64,000 bases of DNA, from the NCBI GenBank assembly GCA_963676385.2, contig CAXXMM010000005.1, positions 41,740 through 105,739 on the forward strand, given 5' to 3'. Position numbers and translations under genes: made by a program. The notes below the pieces were generated by a model. The model was given only the letters and a program-made list of their open reading frames with translations, was not told where the DNA came from and did not search any database. This stretch comes from UBA1422 sp963676385. Lineage in GTDB: Bacteria; Bacillota; Clostridia; Peptostreptococcales; Anaerovoracaceae. Numbering within the stretch: position 1 is the first letter of the stretch; each line of letters opens with the position of its first letter. Shown piece by piece: positions 16,393-25,845 of the stretch.

Positions 16393-17169
16393 ATGGAATT
16401 TTTTTCGATAAAAGATAAAGTTGCTGTGGTAACCGGCGCCGGTTCCGGTCTGGGATATGCCACCGCCAAAAGGTTTGTTGACGCCGGGGCCAAAGTGATT
16501 ATGGCCGATATCAATGAAAAAACCGGAGAATTGGCTACCCAACTGGGTGCCCGCTTTATCCAAACGGATGTAAGCAAAGAGGACCAGGTAGAAAGGTTGA
16601 TGAAAGACGCTGCCAATTACGGTGGCCCCTTGGATATTGTGGTGAACAATGCAGGGATTATCAGCCCGGAAGAACTTTTGGCAGACACCAATCCCCAGAC
16701 CTTTCAGCGCCTGATGGGTGTGAATTTGATGGGTGTTGTCTATGGCATAAAATATGGTCAAAAATACATGAAAGACGGTGGGGTAATTCTCAATACCGCT
16801 TCCAACTCCGCCAATGGGGATTACGCCGGATACGGCGCCTATATTGCCAGCAAAAGCGCAGTGGTAGGAGTGACCAAAGCCGCTGCCATTGAACTGGCCC
16901 CACGAGGCATCCGGGTCAATTGCATTTGTCCCAATACCATTGACACCCCCATGGCCTATGCCGACGGATGTGAAACAGAGTTGTTGGTTATGAAGATTCA
17001 AACCCCTTTGGCCAGAATGTGTCAGCCGGAAGAAGCGGCTGCCTTGTATCATTTTTTGGCGGCAGACGATTGCAAATATATTACCGGGGAAGATATCTAT
17101 ATTGACGGTGGTTTGAAAGCCGGCCCGGCCAATCAGATGATAGAAGCCATTTTAAAAAGCCTGAAATAA
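16393..17169 (+). CDS. Short-chain dehydrogenase/reductase
   Basis: A 258-residue SDR: TGAGSGLG cofactor motif, NNAG, catalytic Ser in NTASNS and the YIASK pair, C-terminal YITGEDIYIDGG. ATG 16393 (MEFFSIKDK) has AAAGGA six bases upstream; ATG 16387 would sit directly on that site. It follows rsgA by 76 bases across a hairpin. Its substrate is unknown; it resembles 3-oxoacyl or sugar/hydroxy-acid dehydrogenases of the classical type. Confidence 0.88.
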   Translation: MEFFSIKDKVAVVTGAGSGLGYATAKRFVDAGAKVIMADINEKTGELATQLGARFIQTDVSKEDQVERLMKDAANYGGPLDIVVNNAGIISPEELLADTNPQTFQRLMGVNLMGVVYGIKYGQKYMKDGGVILNTASNSANGDYAGYGAYIASKSAVVGVTKAAAIELAPRGIRVNCICPNTIDTPMAYADGCETELLVMKIQTPLARMCQPEEAAALYHFLAADDCKYITGEDIYIDGGLKAGPANQMIEAILKSLK

Positions 17170-17201
17170 TCTGTGACCCTTTAGGCAGCTATGCAATATA
17201 G

Positions 17202-17230
17202 TTGAAATCAGTCTCCTGAATGTATATACT
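17202..17230 (+). promoter_or_regulatory. Vegetative promoter before a micro-ORF
   Basis: TTGAAA, 17 bases, TATACT. It precedes a 14-codon frame and the lipoprotein gene. Confidence 0.55.
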
Positions 17231-17261
17231 GATATCAGGAAGACAAAGAAAGGAAGTCGGA

Positions 17262-17306
17262 ATGGGACAGGGGATAGCATATAAATTCATAGCCAAACCT
17301 AATTAG
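17262..17306 (+). CDS. 14-residue micro-ORF ending in a terminator
   Basis: AAAGGAAG precedes an ATG encoding MGQGIAYKFIAKPN. The stop codon TAG at 17304-17306 overlaps the first base pairs of the terminator hairpin. The unit promoter, ribosome site, micro-ORF, terminator is compact and complete, so it may be a leader peptide controlling read-through into the lipoprotein gene. Confidence 0.4.
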   Translation: MGQGIAYKFIAKPN

Positions 17307-17329
17307 AGCATTTTTGAATGCTCTTTTTT
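17305..17329 (+). terminator. Terminator/attenuator before the lipoprotein gene
   Basis: AGAGCATT-TTTG-AATGCTCT followed by T6. It lies 34 bases before the ATG of the lipoprotein, so part of the transcription must pass it or start after it. Confidence 0.75.
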
Positions 17330-17362
17330 GATGCATCCCAAGCCAATGGAGAGGAATAAACC

Positions 17363-18376
17363 ATGAAAAAGTTAGGAATTCTTTTGCTGATAACCATCAT
17401 AGGCCTTTCCCAGATTGCCTGCGGCAAGACCGAAACGGTAATAAAAGACGTCAAAGAGTTGGAAGCCGTGGAATCTTTTGGAAACCAAAGAAATCAGCAG
17501 TGGGGGGGGACATCTTTTGTTTTGACAGGGAATTGGCTATTTGGACCTGAAGAGTCAGAACATATTGTGAAGCAACGGCTTGCAGACAATGCAGAGCTCG
17601 AAATCTTTTTTGCCACATCGCATGGTAATTGTGAGCTAGGCAATGTGGCTGTCTTTGATGGGTGGATTTATTTTACGGCAGAAGAGGCCCTCTTGGACGA
17701 AGTTGGCGATACAGACATCTATAGGATAAGCAAAAATGGGAGTGTCCAAATGAAATTGCTGGATGGAGATGATTATTCGGGGAATTATGTTATTGCAAAA
17801 GAGGGAATTGTATATTTAAAAGGTGGCTCGGTATATATCATGAGCTTGGGAGGGGCAAATAAGAGGCAAATTCCAATTGCCGGAAAAGAACTTAAAAGTG
17901 TAGAAGAAATTGCCATTGACGACGGTTGGATTTACTGTTCCGACTATTATAATCTTTTTAGAATGAAACCAGATGGAACAAAAACCGAGAAGATATTACA
18001 ACTATCCTCCGAAATTGGGGATTACGTTGCGGATAAAAATGAAATCTACTATGTTAGAGTGGATTATGGGACAAATAAATGTTACTTACTCAAGAAAACA
18101 ATTGGGGGAAAAGAAATAAATTTGGGGAAGGGGCCGATTGGCACTTTCAACTGCTTAAACATTGAAGGAGACTGGATATACTTCACCAGAGGCAATACGG
18201 TTTATAAAATGAAGAGGTCCGGAGAGGAAATAAGGCAAATGATTTACGTAGATGATCAAAATGAGCAGATAAATAGTTTGTTGGTATATAGCGGAAATGT
18301 GCTGATCAACACCGACACGGGAAATGTGTACATCAGAAAAGATGGTACAACAATAAATATGGAATCCCCCTATTAG
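17363..18376 (+). CDS. DUF5050-like lipoprotein
   Basis: A 337-residue exported protein with signal peptide and lipobox-like LSQIAC (Cys 20), so it is probably lipid-anchored. After ESFGNQ the domain repeats DGWIYF/DGWIYC, LFRMKPDG and DWIYFTRGNTVYKM units, as in the proteins at 7561 and 8818. AGAGGAA precedes the ATG. It is a third member of a local paralogue family. Function unknown. Its end overlaps the end of the convergent PBP gene by four bases. Confidence 0.72.
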   Translation: MKKLGILLLITIIGLSQIACGKTETVIKDVKELEAVESFGNQRNQQWGGTSFVLTGNWLFGPEESEHIVKQRLADNAELEIFFATSHGNCELGNVAVFDGWIYFTAEEALLDEVGDTDIYRISKNGSVQMKLLDGDDYSGNYVIAKEGIVYLKGGSVYIMSLGGANKRQIPIAGKELKSVEEIAIDDGWIYCSDYYNLFRMKPDGTKTEKILQLSSEIGDYVADKNEIYYVRVDYGTNKCYLLKKTIGGKEINLGKGPIGTFNCLNIEGDWIYFTRGNTVYKMKRSGEEIRQMIYVDDQNEQINSLLVYSGNVLINTDTGNVYIRKDGTTINMESPY

Positions 18377-19740
18377 TCTTTCACAATTTCCTGTAATACT
18401 TTGTTGGCGATGCTGCCGGCAGTGCTGCTTCCTGAGCCGCCGTTTTCTACCAGCACAATAAAGGCATAAGGATATCCATCATTTCTAATAAATCCGGTGA
18501 ACCATGAGTTGGGTGCCTTATTGCCGCCGACTTCTGCTGTGCCGGATTTTGCGCAAAGATTCAGCCCGGGGAAATTAGACTTTCCATAGGTTTCAACCAC
18601 ATTGTTGTGCATGTATTTTTCCAAGGTGGTGGCAGTGTCAGCACTGATTAACTCGTCGGTTTTTCGTGAAAAGAACAGTCCGGCGGGAAGGCCGTTGCCG
18701 AACTTGACACTTTCAATTAATCGAGGCACGGCAGCTTTGCCCCCGTTGGCGATGGCGCCCACATATACCATCATGGAGCAAGGGTTAACCAAATCTTTGT
18801 TTTGTCCGATGCCTGTCCAAGCAAGGGTTACTTTGTTATCGGGGAATTGAAAAGATCCTTTGGCAGTTTGAATACCGTTAATTGAATAGGAATTCATCAA
18901 GCCTGCCTTTTTTGTGTATTTCTCCAGGGTTTCATTTCCCAGCGTCAAGGATAATTTGGCGAAGGCACAGTTGCAACTAACGGCCAAGGCCTCTTTGAAG
19001 GTGACTTCCCCATGGGCGGTGGGACAGGTGACCCGATCCGTTTCTGCAGTACCAAGGCTGTACTCGCCGGTACAGGTATAGGTCCAAGAGTTAATATCCG
19101 ATATTTCTTCCAAAGCGGCGGCAGCAGTGACCAGTTTGAAAATAGAGCCGGGCACAACAGTGGATGAAGTAAACCGATTGACATAGACCCCGGAGGTGTC
19201 ATCTGAAGCGATGGTTGGCGGATTCGCCGGATCGTATGTAGGCGAACTGACCATGCAAATGATTTCTCCGGTTTTATAGTTATAAACTCCAACAGTGCCT
19301 TTTCTTCCATTCAAAGCGTTGTAAGCGGTTTTGCACACATCTGCATCCAGGGTCAGGTAAAGCTGGCGGCCGGTTTTCTTCGAGGAATAAGTACCGGTGA
19401 GCAGGTTGTAGCCAACCAGTCGTCCGGCAAACGCTTTGTTGGCGCCGGTGATGATGTTCCCATCTGCATCTCCGGTGGCATGAAGCAGTGCTTTTCGAAT
19501 AGAAGTATCGCTATTGTACTTGGGCGTACCGCTGGTGGTGTTTTTCATGAGAAGAGTACCGTTCACATCATAGACGCTGCCGGTGCTGATTTTCCCCTTG
19601 GCATAGATGTGTTGGTTGGCAGGATAACTTACCCAGGTGCTGCCATAAATCACAACTTTGCCAATATAGAAGCAGACGCCCAAAAAAAGGAATGCGGCAA
19701 GGGCCAAACACATATATGCACGTTTATCCAGCTTTTTCAT
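18373..19740 (-). CDS. Penicillin-binding protein (transpeptidase)
   Basis: A 455-residue class B-type PBP of the PbpA/FtsI group with one N-terminal membrane segment (LALAAFLFLGVCFYIG). The catalytic motifs are SIFK in PGSIFKL (SxxK), SCN (SxN) and KSGTAE (KTG box). It cross-links peptidoglycan outside the membrane. Its start overlaps the end of the FtsW-like gene by four bases (ATGA), so the polymerase and transpeptidase are translationally coupled. It is short because the N-terminal dimerisation domain is reduced. Confidence 0.9.
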   Translation of the reverse strand: MKKLDKRAYMCLALAAFLFLGVCFYIGKVVIYGSTWVSYPANQHIYAKGKISTGSVYDVNGTLLMKNTTSGTPKYNSDTSIRKALLHATGDADGNIITGANKAFAGRLVGYNLLTGTYSSKKTGRQLYLTLDADVCKTAYNALNGRKGTVGVYNYKTGEIICMVSSPTYDPANPPTIASDDTSGVYVNRFTSSTVVPGSIFKLVTAAAALEEISDINSWTYTCTGEYSLGTAETDRVTCPTAHGEVTFKEALAVSCNCAFAKLSLTLGNETLEKYTKKAGLMNSYSINGIQTAKGSFQFPDNKVTLAWTGIGQNKDLVNPCSMMVYVGAIANGGKAAVPRLIESVKFGNGLPAGLFFSRKTDELISADTATTLEKYMHNNVVETYGKSNFPGLNLCAKSGTAEVGGNKAPNSWFTGFIRNDGYPYAFIVLVENGGSGSSTAGSIANKVLQEIVKD

Positions 19741-21506
19741 AGGGTACCTCCTTCCAGTTCCTCTTCATCGACACCCCTCACAGCCAAGCTGGCATCCTGC
19801 CGAGTATCGGTCGCCTTCACAAAGGCAAGCAACCCCCAGGCAGCCATCATGCTACTTCCTCCGTTGGAAACAAAAGGAAAAGTTACCCCTGTAAGGGGGA
19901 ACAAATCTACAGAACCAAATACATTAAGCATGGTCTGGAAAATAAACAGGGATGTTGCGGAGCAAGCCGCAATGGTATAAAACGCCGAACGGCCGGATAG
20001 AATAGACCGATAGGCAAAAATTGCAAGAACAAAAATGGAGAGGACAGCCAACACAGCAATAATCAGCCCCCATTCTTCGCAGAGGATGCCAAAGACCAAA
20101 TCCGTATCTGCCGCAAATACGTTGTGAAGCCAGCCTTCTCCGCTGCCCAATCCCAACAAGCCGCCGCTGGCACCGGCTGTCATAGTTCGGGTTTGTTGAA
20201 AACCGCCGGCATCCGCATATTGCCAAGCATGTCCCCAGGTTTCAAACCTGGCAGCAATATATGGCTTGAATCGAAGAATCATCAGCCCGGCACCTACAGC
20301 GCCGCCTACCGTGAGAAACAGTTTGGAAAACTCTCCGCTTCGGAGAAAGGAGATGACCAGGTAGGTGACAAAAAAGATGGCGGCCGTTCCAAAGTCTCCC
20401 ATGACTGCCAGACATCCCAAGCAAAACAGGGAAAATACCATAAACAGGCCTAAATTCTTCTTTTGGTACAACTCTTCCAAGGTTGCAGAACCAATGAAGA
20501 TAAAGGCGATTTTCACAAATTCTGAAGGTTGAAAAGAAAATCCCCCCAAGCTCACCCAGTTGGTGGATCCGTAAGTTAAGGTGCCAAACACCAGATTAAC
20601 CAAAAGTAAAAGCATACTGCCTCCCACCAAAATTCGGCGAATCAGCAAGGTGCGGCGAAGATCCCGAAGATAAAGGCACATACCAAAAAACAAGCAAACT
20701 CCAAGGAATATGGCGATAAGCTGCTTAATGACTTCGTCAGGGGAAGACGTGGCGGTGACCGCCAAATCCAAAGTGCACAAGAAAAATGCGATGGTCTCTA
20801 TTTCGAAATGCCGCAATTGCAGGGAACGAAGAATCCCCCAGAAAATCCACATAAGGGCAGACAGCCCCAAAATGCCAATCATAACAGACAGGGTTAAATC
20901 TTTCCCTTCTGCCACAATCAGTTGAATACAAAGTAAAAACTGAAAAATCGTCAGGGCCACTAAAGAAGAAACCGGGGAAGCGGCAAAGGAGGTCTTTCGT
21001 CGTTCATCCAAGTTATCCAGTTTTTCTTCTAAACTGGCAGGAATAAACAGGCAGTCTGCACCGGCCAGAGAGATGGTATCCCCCGCTTCGACCGGAGTGG
21101 ACTTGTAAACGGTATGCCCATTGACTTGGGAACCGCCGCTGGATCCTAGATCGTTGTAACGCCAGTTTCCCAGTTCATCTCGTACCAAAAGACCATGATT
21201 CCGGGAAACCGTCATGACGTCTACCACCACATCGGCGTTTTTGGAACGACCAATCACGCTTTCCCAATGGGTTAGGGGGATATGGTTTCCGTCAGGCAAA
21301 ATAAGGTAAGCCCAAATTTCAGAAGCGCCTCGTGAAGCCCAAAGGCTGCGAACAGATTTAATGACAATAAACAATGCCAAAATGACAAAGACCCACCGGG
21401 CAATGGTGGTATAGGTATCCGCAATCCATTCATTTCCGTGAATGACATGGGAAAGCCAGGTCATTAGGGGAGCTCCCGCTTCATTTATTTTTTCAAAAAG
21501 ACCCAT
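19737..21506 (-). CDS. FHA-domain fused FtsW/RodA-type glycosyltransferase
   Basis: A 589-residue SEDS-family protein. An N-terminal membrane segment (~32-50) is followed by a cytoplasmic FHA domain (~65-150; VIGRSKNADVVV, VSRNHGLLV, DLGSSGGSQVNG), which binds phosphothreonine, then about ten membrane helices of the SEDS fold, with FQPSEFVKIAF and the late FPFVSNGGSSMM signature. SEDS proteins polymerise lipid II glycan strands with a partner PBP, here encoded next. The fusion suggests that Ser/Thr kinase signalling controls the pair; in actinobacteria FHA proteins are separate genes beside rodA/pbpA. Confidence 0.92.
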   Translation of the reverse strand: MGLFEKINEAGAPLMTWLSHVIHGNEWIADTYTTIARWVFVILALFIVIKSVRSLWASRGASEIWAYLILPDGNHIPLTHWESVIGRSKNADVVVDVMTVSRNHGLLVRDELGNWRYNDLGSSGGSQVNGHTVYKSTPVEAGDTISLAGADCLFIPASLEEKLDNLDERRKTSFAASPVSSLVALTIFQFLLCIQLIVAEGKDLTLSVMIGILGLSALMWIFWGILRSLQLRHFEIETIAFFLCTLDLAVTATSSPDEVIKQLIAIFLGVCLFFGMCLYLRDLRRTLLIRRILVGGSMLLLLVNLVFGTLTYGSTNWVSLGGFSFQPSEFVKIAFIFIGSATLEELYQKKNLGLFMVFSLFCLGCLAVMGDFGTAAIFFVTYLVISFLRSGEFSKLFLTVGGAVGAGLMILRFKPYIAARFETWGHAWQYADAGGFQQTRTMTAGASGGLLGLGSGEGWLHNVFAADTDLVFGILCEEWGLIIAVLAVLSIFVLAIFAYRSILSGRSAFYTIAACSATSLFIFQTMLNVFGSVDLFPLTGVTFPFVSNGGSSMMAAWGLLAFVKATDTRQDASLAVRGVDEEELEGGTL

Positions 21507-21632
21507 GAATCAAACCCTCCATAGGTGCCATTATACCACAAACGAAGAAATTGTTGAAAACAGGTTCAAAAATACATATAATATCATCATTATTTATACT
21601 TTCGTTTAAGGAGCAAGTCAACGGGGAGTAAC

Positions 21633-22511
21633 ATGGCAGACAAAAAAAGAAGAGGGGATCGACGGGACGGTCGATGGATTCGTGATATCGACGGGTTTCA
21701 TGCAGTGATGATGAATCTCTTTCCCAATCGGACTGAGGCAGAAATCTACAGCAAAGAGCAGTTTGACGTAACTGCGTTGCTTCAATTGGTTCAGGACAGA
21801 AACAAAGAGAACCCAGAGGTTCAAACCAAGGTGTTCCATGCATTTGTAGCTGCCATTGCCAAAACCCTATGGCACAGGGAAATGCTGAACCGATTTGTGG
21901 CTGGGCGTAGAATGTACCAACGGGACGAGTTGACTTTTGCCTTTGTGGTAAAAAGACAACTGAACGATTATGGGGAAGAGCTTCTTTTGACCATGAAAGT
22001 AGACGGTGGAACCACATTGGAGGACATTAGCCGAACCATTCTGGGTGACACCAAAGGTCTGCGAGATAGTGGAAAAAGCGACCTGGACTCCACCATCAAT
22101 CTATTTGCACGACTTCCCCGATTTTTGCAACGCCTTTCCATGAGAGGATTTCGGATTTTGGATTTTTATGGGAAGATGCCGGCGTCTCTCACCGAAGGGG
22201 ATACAAACTACGTATCTGTGCTTCTTTCCAATCTTGGCAGCATCAAAAGTGATGCCACCTATCACCATCTTAACAACTATGGAACCAATTCAATTATGAT
22301 TACCATTGGCGAAATCCACAAAGAGCAACTCATCGGTCAAGATGGATTGCCGGTGATTCGTGATGTTGTCAACTTTGGTTTTAACGTAGATGAACGGATA
22401 GCCGATGGATTTTATTTTGCCAAATCTATGAAATTAATGCGATACATTATTGAACATCCGGAAATGTTGTTGCAACCCTTACAAGAAGCCATTGGCTATG
22501 ACGGCGAATAG
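21633..22511 (+). CDS. 2-oxoacid dehydrogenase E2-like acyltransferase domain protein
   Basis: A 292-residue protein resembling the catalytic (CAT-like) domain of E2 acyltransferases without lipoyl domains. The C-terminal segment GFNVDERIADGFYF aligns with the E2 active site pattern DHRVxDGA, but the catalytic His is replaced by Glu, so ordinary acyl transfer chemistry is doubtful. GGGGAG precedes the ATG. It is followed after 17 bases by an acyl-CoA ligase gene, which supports a role in acyl-group transfer or recognition. Confidence 0.65.
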   Translation: MADKKRRGDRRDGRWIRDIDGFHAVMMNLFPNRTEAEIYSKEQFDVTALLQLVQDRNKENPEVQTKVFHAFVAAIAKTLWHREMLNRFVAGRRMYQRDELTFAFVVKRQLNDYGEELLLTMKVDGGTTLEDISRTILGDTKGLRDSGKSDLDSTINLFARLPRFLQRLSMRGFRILDFYGKMPASLTEGDTNYVSVLLSNLGSIKSDATYHHLNNYGTNSIMITIGEIHKEQLIGQDGLPVIRDVVNFGFNVDERIADGFYFAKSMKLMRYIIEHPEMLLQPLQEAIGYDGE

Positions 22512-22528
22512 GCCGGGAAGGATTGAAT

Positions 22529-24256
22529 ATGACCATTAAAACACCATGGTACGCTTCCTACGGGAATATACCCCAGCATTTGGATTATCCAGACCTTTCT
22601 ATGATTGATCTCATTGAAGAAAACGCAAAGGCTTATCCTAAGTTGGAGGCCTACAATTTTCTGGGAAAAACAGCCAGTTACGATGCTTTTTTGGCTAAAG
22701 TTCACCAGTGCGCCAAAGCCCTTCGTTGCCTTGGAATCCAACCGGGGGATAAGGTCACCATCTGCATGCCCAACACCCCACAGGGCATCATTATGTTTTA
22801 TGCCTTAAACTTGATGGGGGCCATTTCCAATATGGTACATCCGTTATCTTCACAGGGAGAAATAGAATTTTACCTGAACCTTTCCCAAAGCAAAGGCATG
22901 TTGGTGCTGGATGCTTTTTATCCAAAAGTAGAAGCCATACGGGGGAATACCCCAACGTTGAAATACGTCATTGTTGCATCCATTGCCTCAGAATTGTCAT
23001 TTCTCAAAAAAATGGGATTTCAGGCAACCAAGGGTCGAAAAATCCCAAAAATCTCCAAGGATGCCCCCATGATTACCTGGGTGGATTTTATGGAAAAAGG
23101 ATTGAAGTGGCAGGGGCAATATTTGGCCCATAAAAGGGGAAACGACCCGGCGGCAATTTTGTACAGCGGTGGAACTTCCGGGATTACCAAGGGGATTTTG
23201 CTGTCCAATTTGAATTTTAATGCCTTGGCCATGCAAACTGCGGCTTCCGGGGAAACCCTGAGGCCCGGACAAAAGATGCTTTCCATTATGCCGATTTTTC
23301 ATGGATTTGGTTTGGGGGTTGGCATCCACACATTTTTGCTGGTTGGAGGGTGTTGTCATTTGGTGCCTCAATTCAGTGCGGACACCTACGCAAAACTATT
23401 AAAAACCGTACAACCCAATTACATCGCCGGAGTGCCAACTTTGTATGAAGCCCTTTTGCGGAATAAGCGAATGGAAGGGGTGGATTTGTCTTGCCTGATT
23501 GGGGTCTTTTCAGGGGGAGATACCTTGTCGGTGGAGCTGAAAAAGAAAGTGGATGCATTTCTCCGAGAACATGGGGCTACCGTCCAGCTTCGGGAAGGAT
23601 ATGGCCTCACCGAGTGCGTGACAGCCAGCTGTATTACTCCCAAAGATTTTTACAAAGAAGGGAGCATTGGCATTCCATTTCCTGACACCTACTATAAAAT
23701 CGTCAAAGCCAGCACAAAAAATGAAGTGCCCTATGGAGACGAAGGAGAAATTTGTATCAGCGGCCCATCGGTGATGCTGGGGTACTTGAACAATCCGGCC
23801 GAAACGGAATCCACCTTACAGCAACATGAAGATGGGAGAGTGTGGCTGCATACAGGGGACCTGGGGGTCATGGATGATGAGGGGTTCATCCATTTTAAGC
23901 AACGATTGAAGAGGATGATTATTTCCTCCGGGTACTCTATTTACCCATCTCAGCTGGAGAACATTATTGATGGTCATGAAGCTGTATTGATGAGCTCCGT
24001 CATCGGTGTGCCGGATCCCTACAAAATGCAAAAGGTAAAGGCGTTTGTGGTACTAAGACCGGAGGTGCCCTTGACAGAAGAGGTGAAAGACTCCATTTAT
24101 CAATTATGCAAACGAAACATCGCTCATTATGCCATGCCCTACGAGTTTGAATACTTGGATAAGTTGCCTCAGACGCTGGTGGGCAAGGTGGCCTATACGG
24201 TTTTGGAGGCGCGGGAACTGGCAAAAATTCAGGACCGGGACGGGGTTACCAAATAA
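22529..24256 (+). CDS. AMP-forming acyl-CoA synthetase/ligase
   Basis: A 575-residue adenylate-forming enzyme. The P-loop-like YSGGTSGITKG (about residue 212), GYGLTECV, the ribose-binding HTGDLG and the late GKVAYTVLE motif (A10 Lys) are present. It activates a carboxylic acid with ATP and loads it on CoA or a carrier. GGAAGGA precedes ATG 22529. With the upstream E2-like protein it forms a two-gene unit that may activate and transfer an acyl group; the product is unknown. Confidence 0.88.
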   Translation: MTIKTPWYASYGNIPQHLDYPDLSMIDLIEENAKAYPKLEAYNFLGKTASYDAFLAKVHQCAKALRCLGIQPGDKVTICMPNTPQGIIMFYALNLMGAISNMVHPLSSQGEIEFYLNLSQSKGMLVLDAFYPKVEAIRGNTPTLKYVIVASIASELSFLKKMGFQATKGRKIPKISKDAPMITWVDFMEKGLKWQGQYLAHKRGNDPAAILYSGGTSGITKGILLSNLNFNALAMQTAASGETLRPGQKMLSIMPIFHGFGLGVGIHTFLLVGGCCHLVPQFSADTYAKLLKTVQPNYIAGVPTLYEALLRNKRMEGVDLSCLIGVFSGGDTLSVELKKKVDAFLREHGATVQLREGYGLTECVTASCITPKDFYKEGSIGIPFPDTYYKIVKASTKNEVPYGDEGEICISGPSVMLGYLNNPAETESTLQQHEDGRVWLHTGDLGVMDDEGFIHFKQRLKRMIISSGYSIYPSQLENIIDGHEAVLMSSVIGVPDPYKMQKVKAFVVLRPEVPLTEEVKDSIYQLCKRNIAHYAMPYEFEYLDKLPQTLVGKVAYTVLEARELAKIQDRDGVTK

Positions 24257-24355
24257 GAGTAGGCTTGCATAAATATAAAGATATGTTATTATAATATTCA
24301 TAACATAATAATATGTTGATACCAAATGATTTCAATTCAAAAGGGAGATTATACG

Positions 24356-25551
24356 GTGAAAGAGATGAACACAGGGAAACAAAGGGGTTCGTCTATTCTG
24401 ATGAGCCATCAGGAGACATTTCTAAAGGTGCTGACCTTATTTTTTGTGATGGTCAGTTTTTTAGTTGGAGGGCTTTTTTTTTGAGAGCGGCCATGTCTAT
24501 GGTGCCACCACCTTTACCGGGTATATTTCCAGCATTGAAAAACAAGCCACAGCCTATGAACTTCTCCAAAAAGTCAACACTGCACGAAAAAGCGCTTCGG
24601 TGGGTTCCCTAAAATGGGATGCCACTTTGGAGCAGGCGGCAAAGGCTCGAGCGCGGGAAGCGGCCATATACTTTAGTCATACCAGGCCAACCGGGGCTGT
24701 CTGGTACTCGGCGTCAAGTAAACTTAATGGAGAAAATTTGTATGTGGGATACCTAGCTACTGCAACCAAGGCCAACAGCAGTTGGATGGGGTCTTCCGGC
24801 CACCGGCACAATCGCCTGACGGGGAGCTACAAATCCTATGGCGCTGCAGCGTTTCAAAGCCCGGATGGGTACATATATTGGGTGGAAGAATTCAGCAAAT
24901 CCAGTTCTTCCAGCACATCTCATGAAGGTGCCAATGTTAGTAAATCCAAGGTTGGTGTTAAATTATCCGATTCATATCTAAAGCTTAAATCATACATTTC
25001 AACCACTGACCGAAAAACCATTTCAGATACCTCCCTTCGTGTGGGGGGCAAATACTACATGAGTCTAAAAAACTGGAATCGTGGTTTTTCGGCTTCCTAT
25101 TGTCAGCTTGCAGCAGGAGTTTTTTCCACCACCAATACGGGGGTGTTGTCTATTAACAGTGGCACCGGCGCAATCTATTGCAAAAAAGCGGGGGTCACCA
25201 AGGTAACCGGCAAAGTCGCCGCTGCTTCAGGTGTCACCATGAGCAGAATTGTTGTTGTCAGGCCGGAACGGGTTTCTGGGTTGGTCTTGGCGCCTCTTAG
25301 CAGAGGAGTATCAGTGGCGTGGAGTGGCATTGCAGGGGTCAAAGGTTATGAAGGTCTACCGATCAACAACAGCCACCGGAACATATTCCTGTGTTGCTAC
25401 CGTGGCGGCAGGAACAACCACCTATGTGAATGGCGGTTTGATCACGGGTAAGACCTATTACTATAAGGTGCGAGGTTATGTGGTGAAGTCCGAGAGCACA
25501 ACCCGATATGTTGGGTATTATTCCTCGCCTCTTTCGGCTACGGTGCTGTGA
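24356..25551 (+). pseudogene. Secreted CAP-domain protein broken by two frameshifts
   Basis: AAGGGAG precedes GTG 24356, which opens a signal peptide (FLKVLTLFFVMVSFLVGGLFF) but stops at 24482-24484 inside a T9 run. One T fewer joins it to the downstream frame: a CAP/SCP-like domain (about 24500-24890; ATLEQAAKARAREA, FSHTRP, GENLYVG, SSGHRHN), a Ser-rich linker and an Ig-like region. At about 25349 a second shift (one extra G in GAAGGTC) separates the final fibronectin-III-like part (VYRSTTATGTY ... YYYKVRGYV). Either a pseudogene, a phase-variable surface gene or sequence error. Confidence 0.75.
24474..24482 (+). repeat. T9 homopolymer in the signal-peptide region
   Basis: Nine T residues at the junction between signal-peptide frame and CAP-domain frame. 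A length of eight restores the reading frame, which is the arrangement of slipped-strand phase-variable genes. Confidence 0.8.
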
Positions 25552-25714
25552 GGGAAGATAAAAAATATAATTTATTGTCAGCAAACCTGCCGGCTATCAC
25601 CACCAAATTAACAAAGGATTAGCGTTTTAAGAGTGCCGGTTTCAATAAAACCTTTTGGGGTTCAATTGATTCTAAACCGAGCACTTCGAAAAGCTTGAGG
25701 TCAAGCAGCTTGAC

Positions 25715-25751
25715 GGCCAGCTCAAATGGTTGTAACCCATTTGAGCTGGCC
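25715..25751. repeat. Strong 14-bp inverted repeat
   Basis: GGCCAGCTCAAATG (25715-25728) and CATTTGAGCTGGCC (25738-25751) are perfectly complementary. Just before it GTCAAG-CAG-CTTGAC forms another 6-bp hairpin. It may be a bidirectional terminator or the end of a lost mobile element. Confidence 0.65.
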
Positions 25752-25845
25752 CTAGCTATGCTGTCTGATAGGCGGCATTGGGAAACACAAAAGAAGGATA
25801 AACGAACATATTTCTTTTTTTTGCAAAAAAACAAAAAAATCTGAA

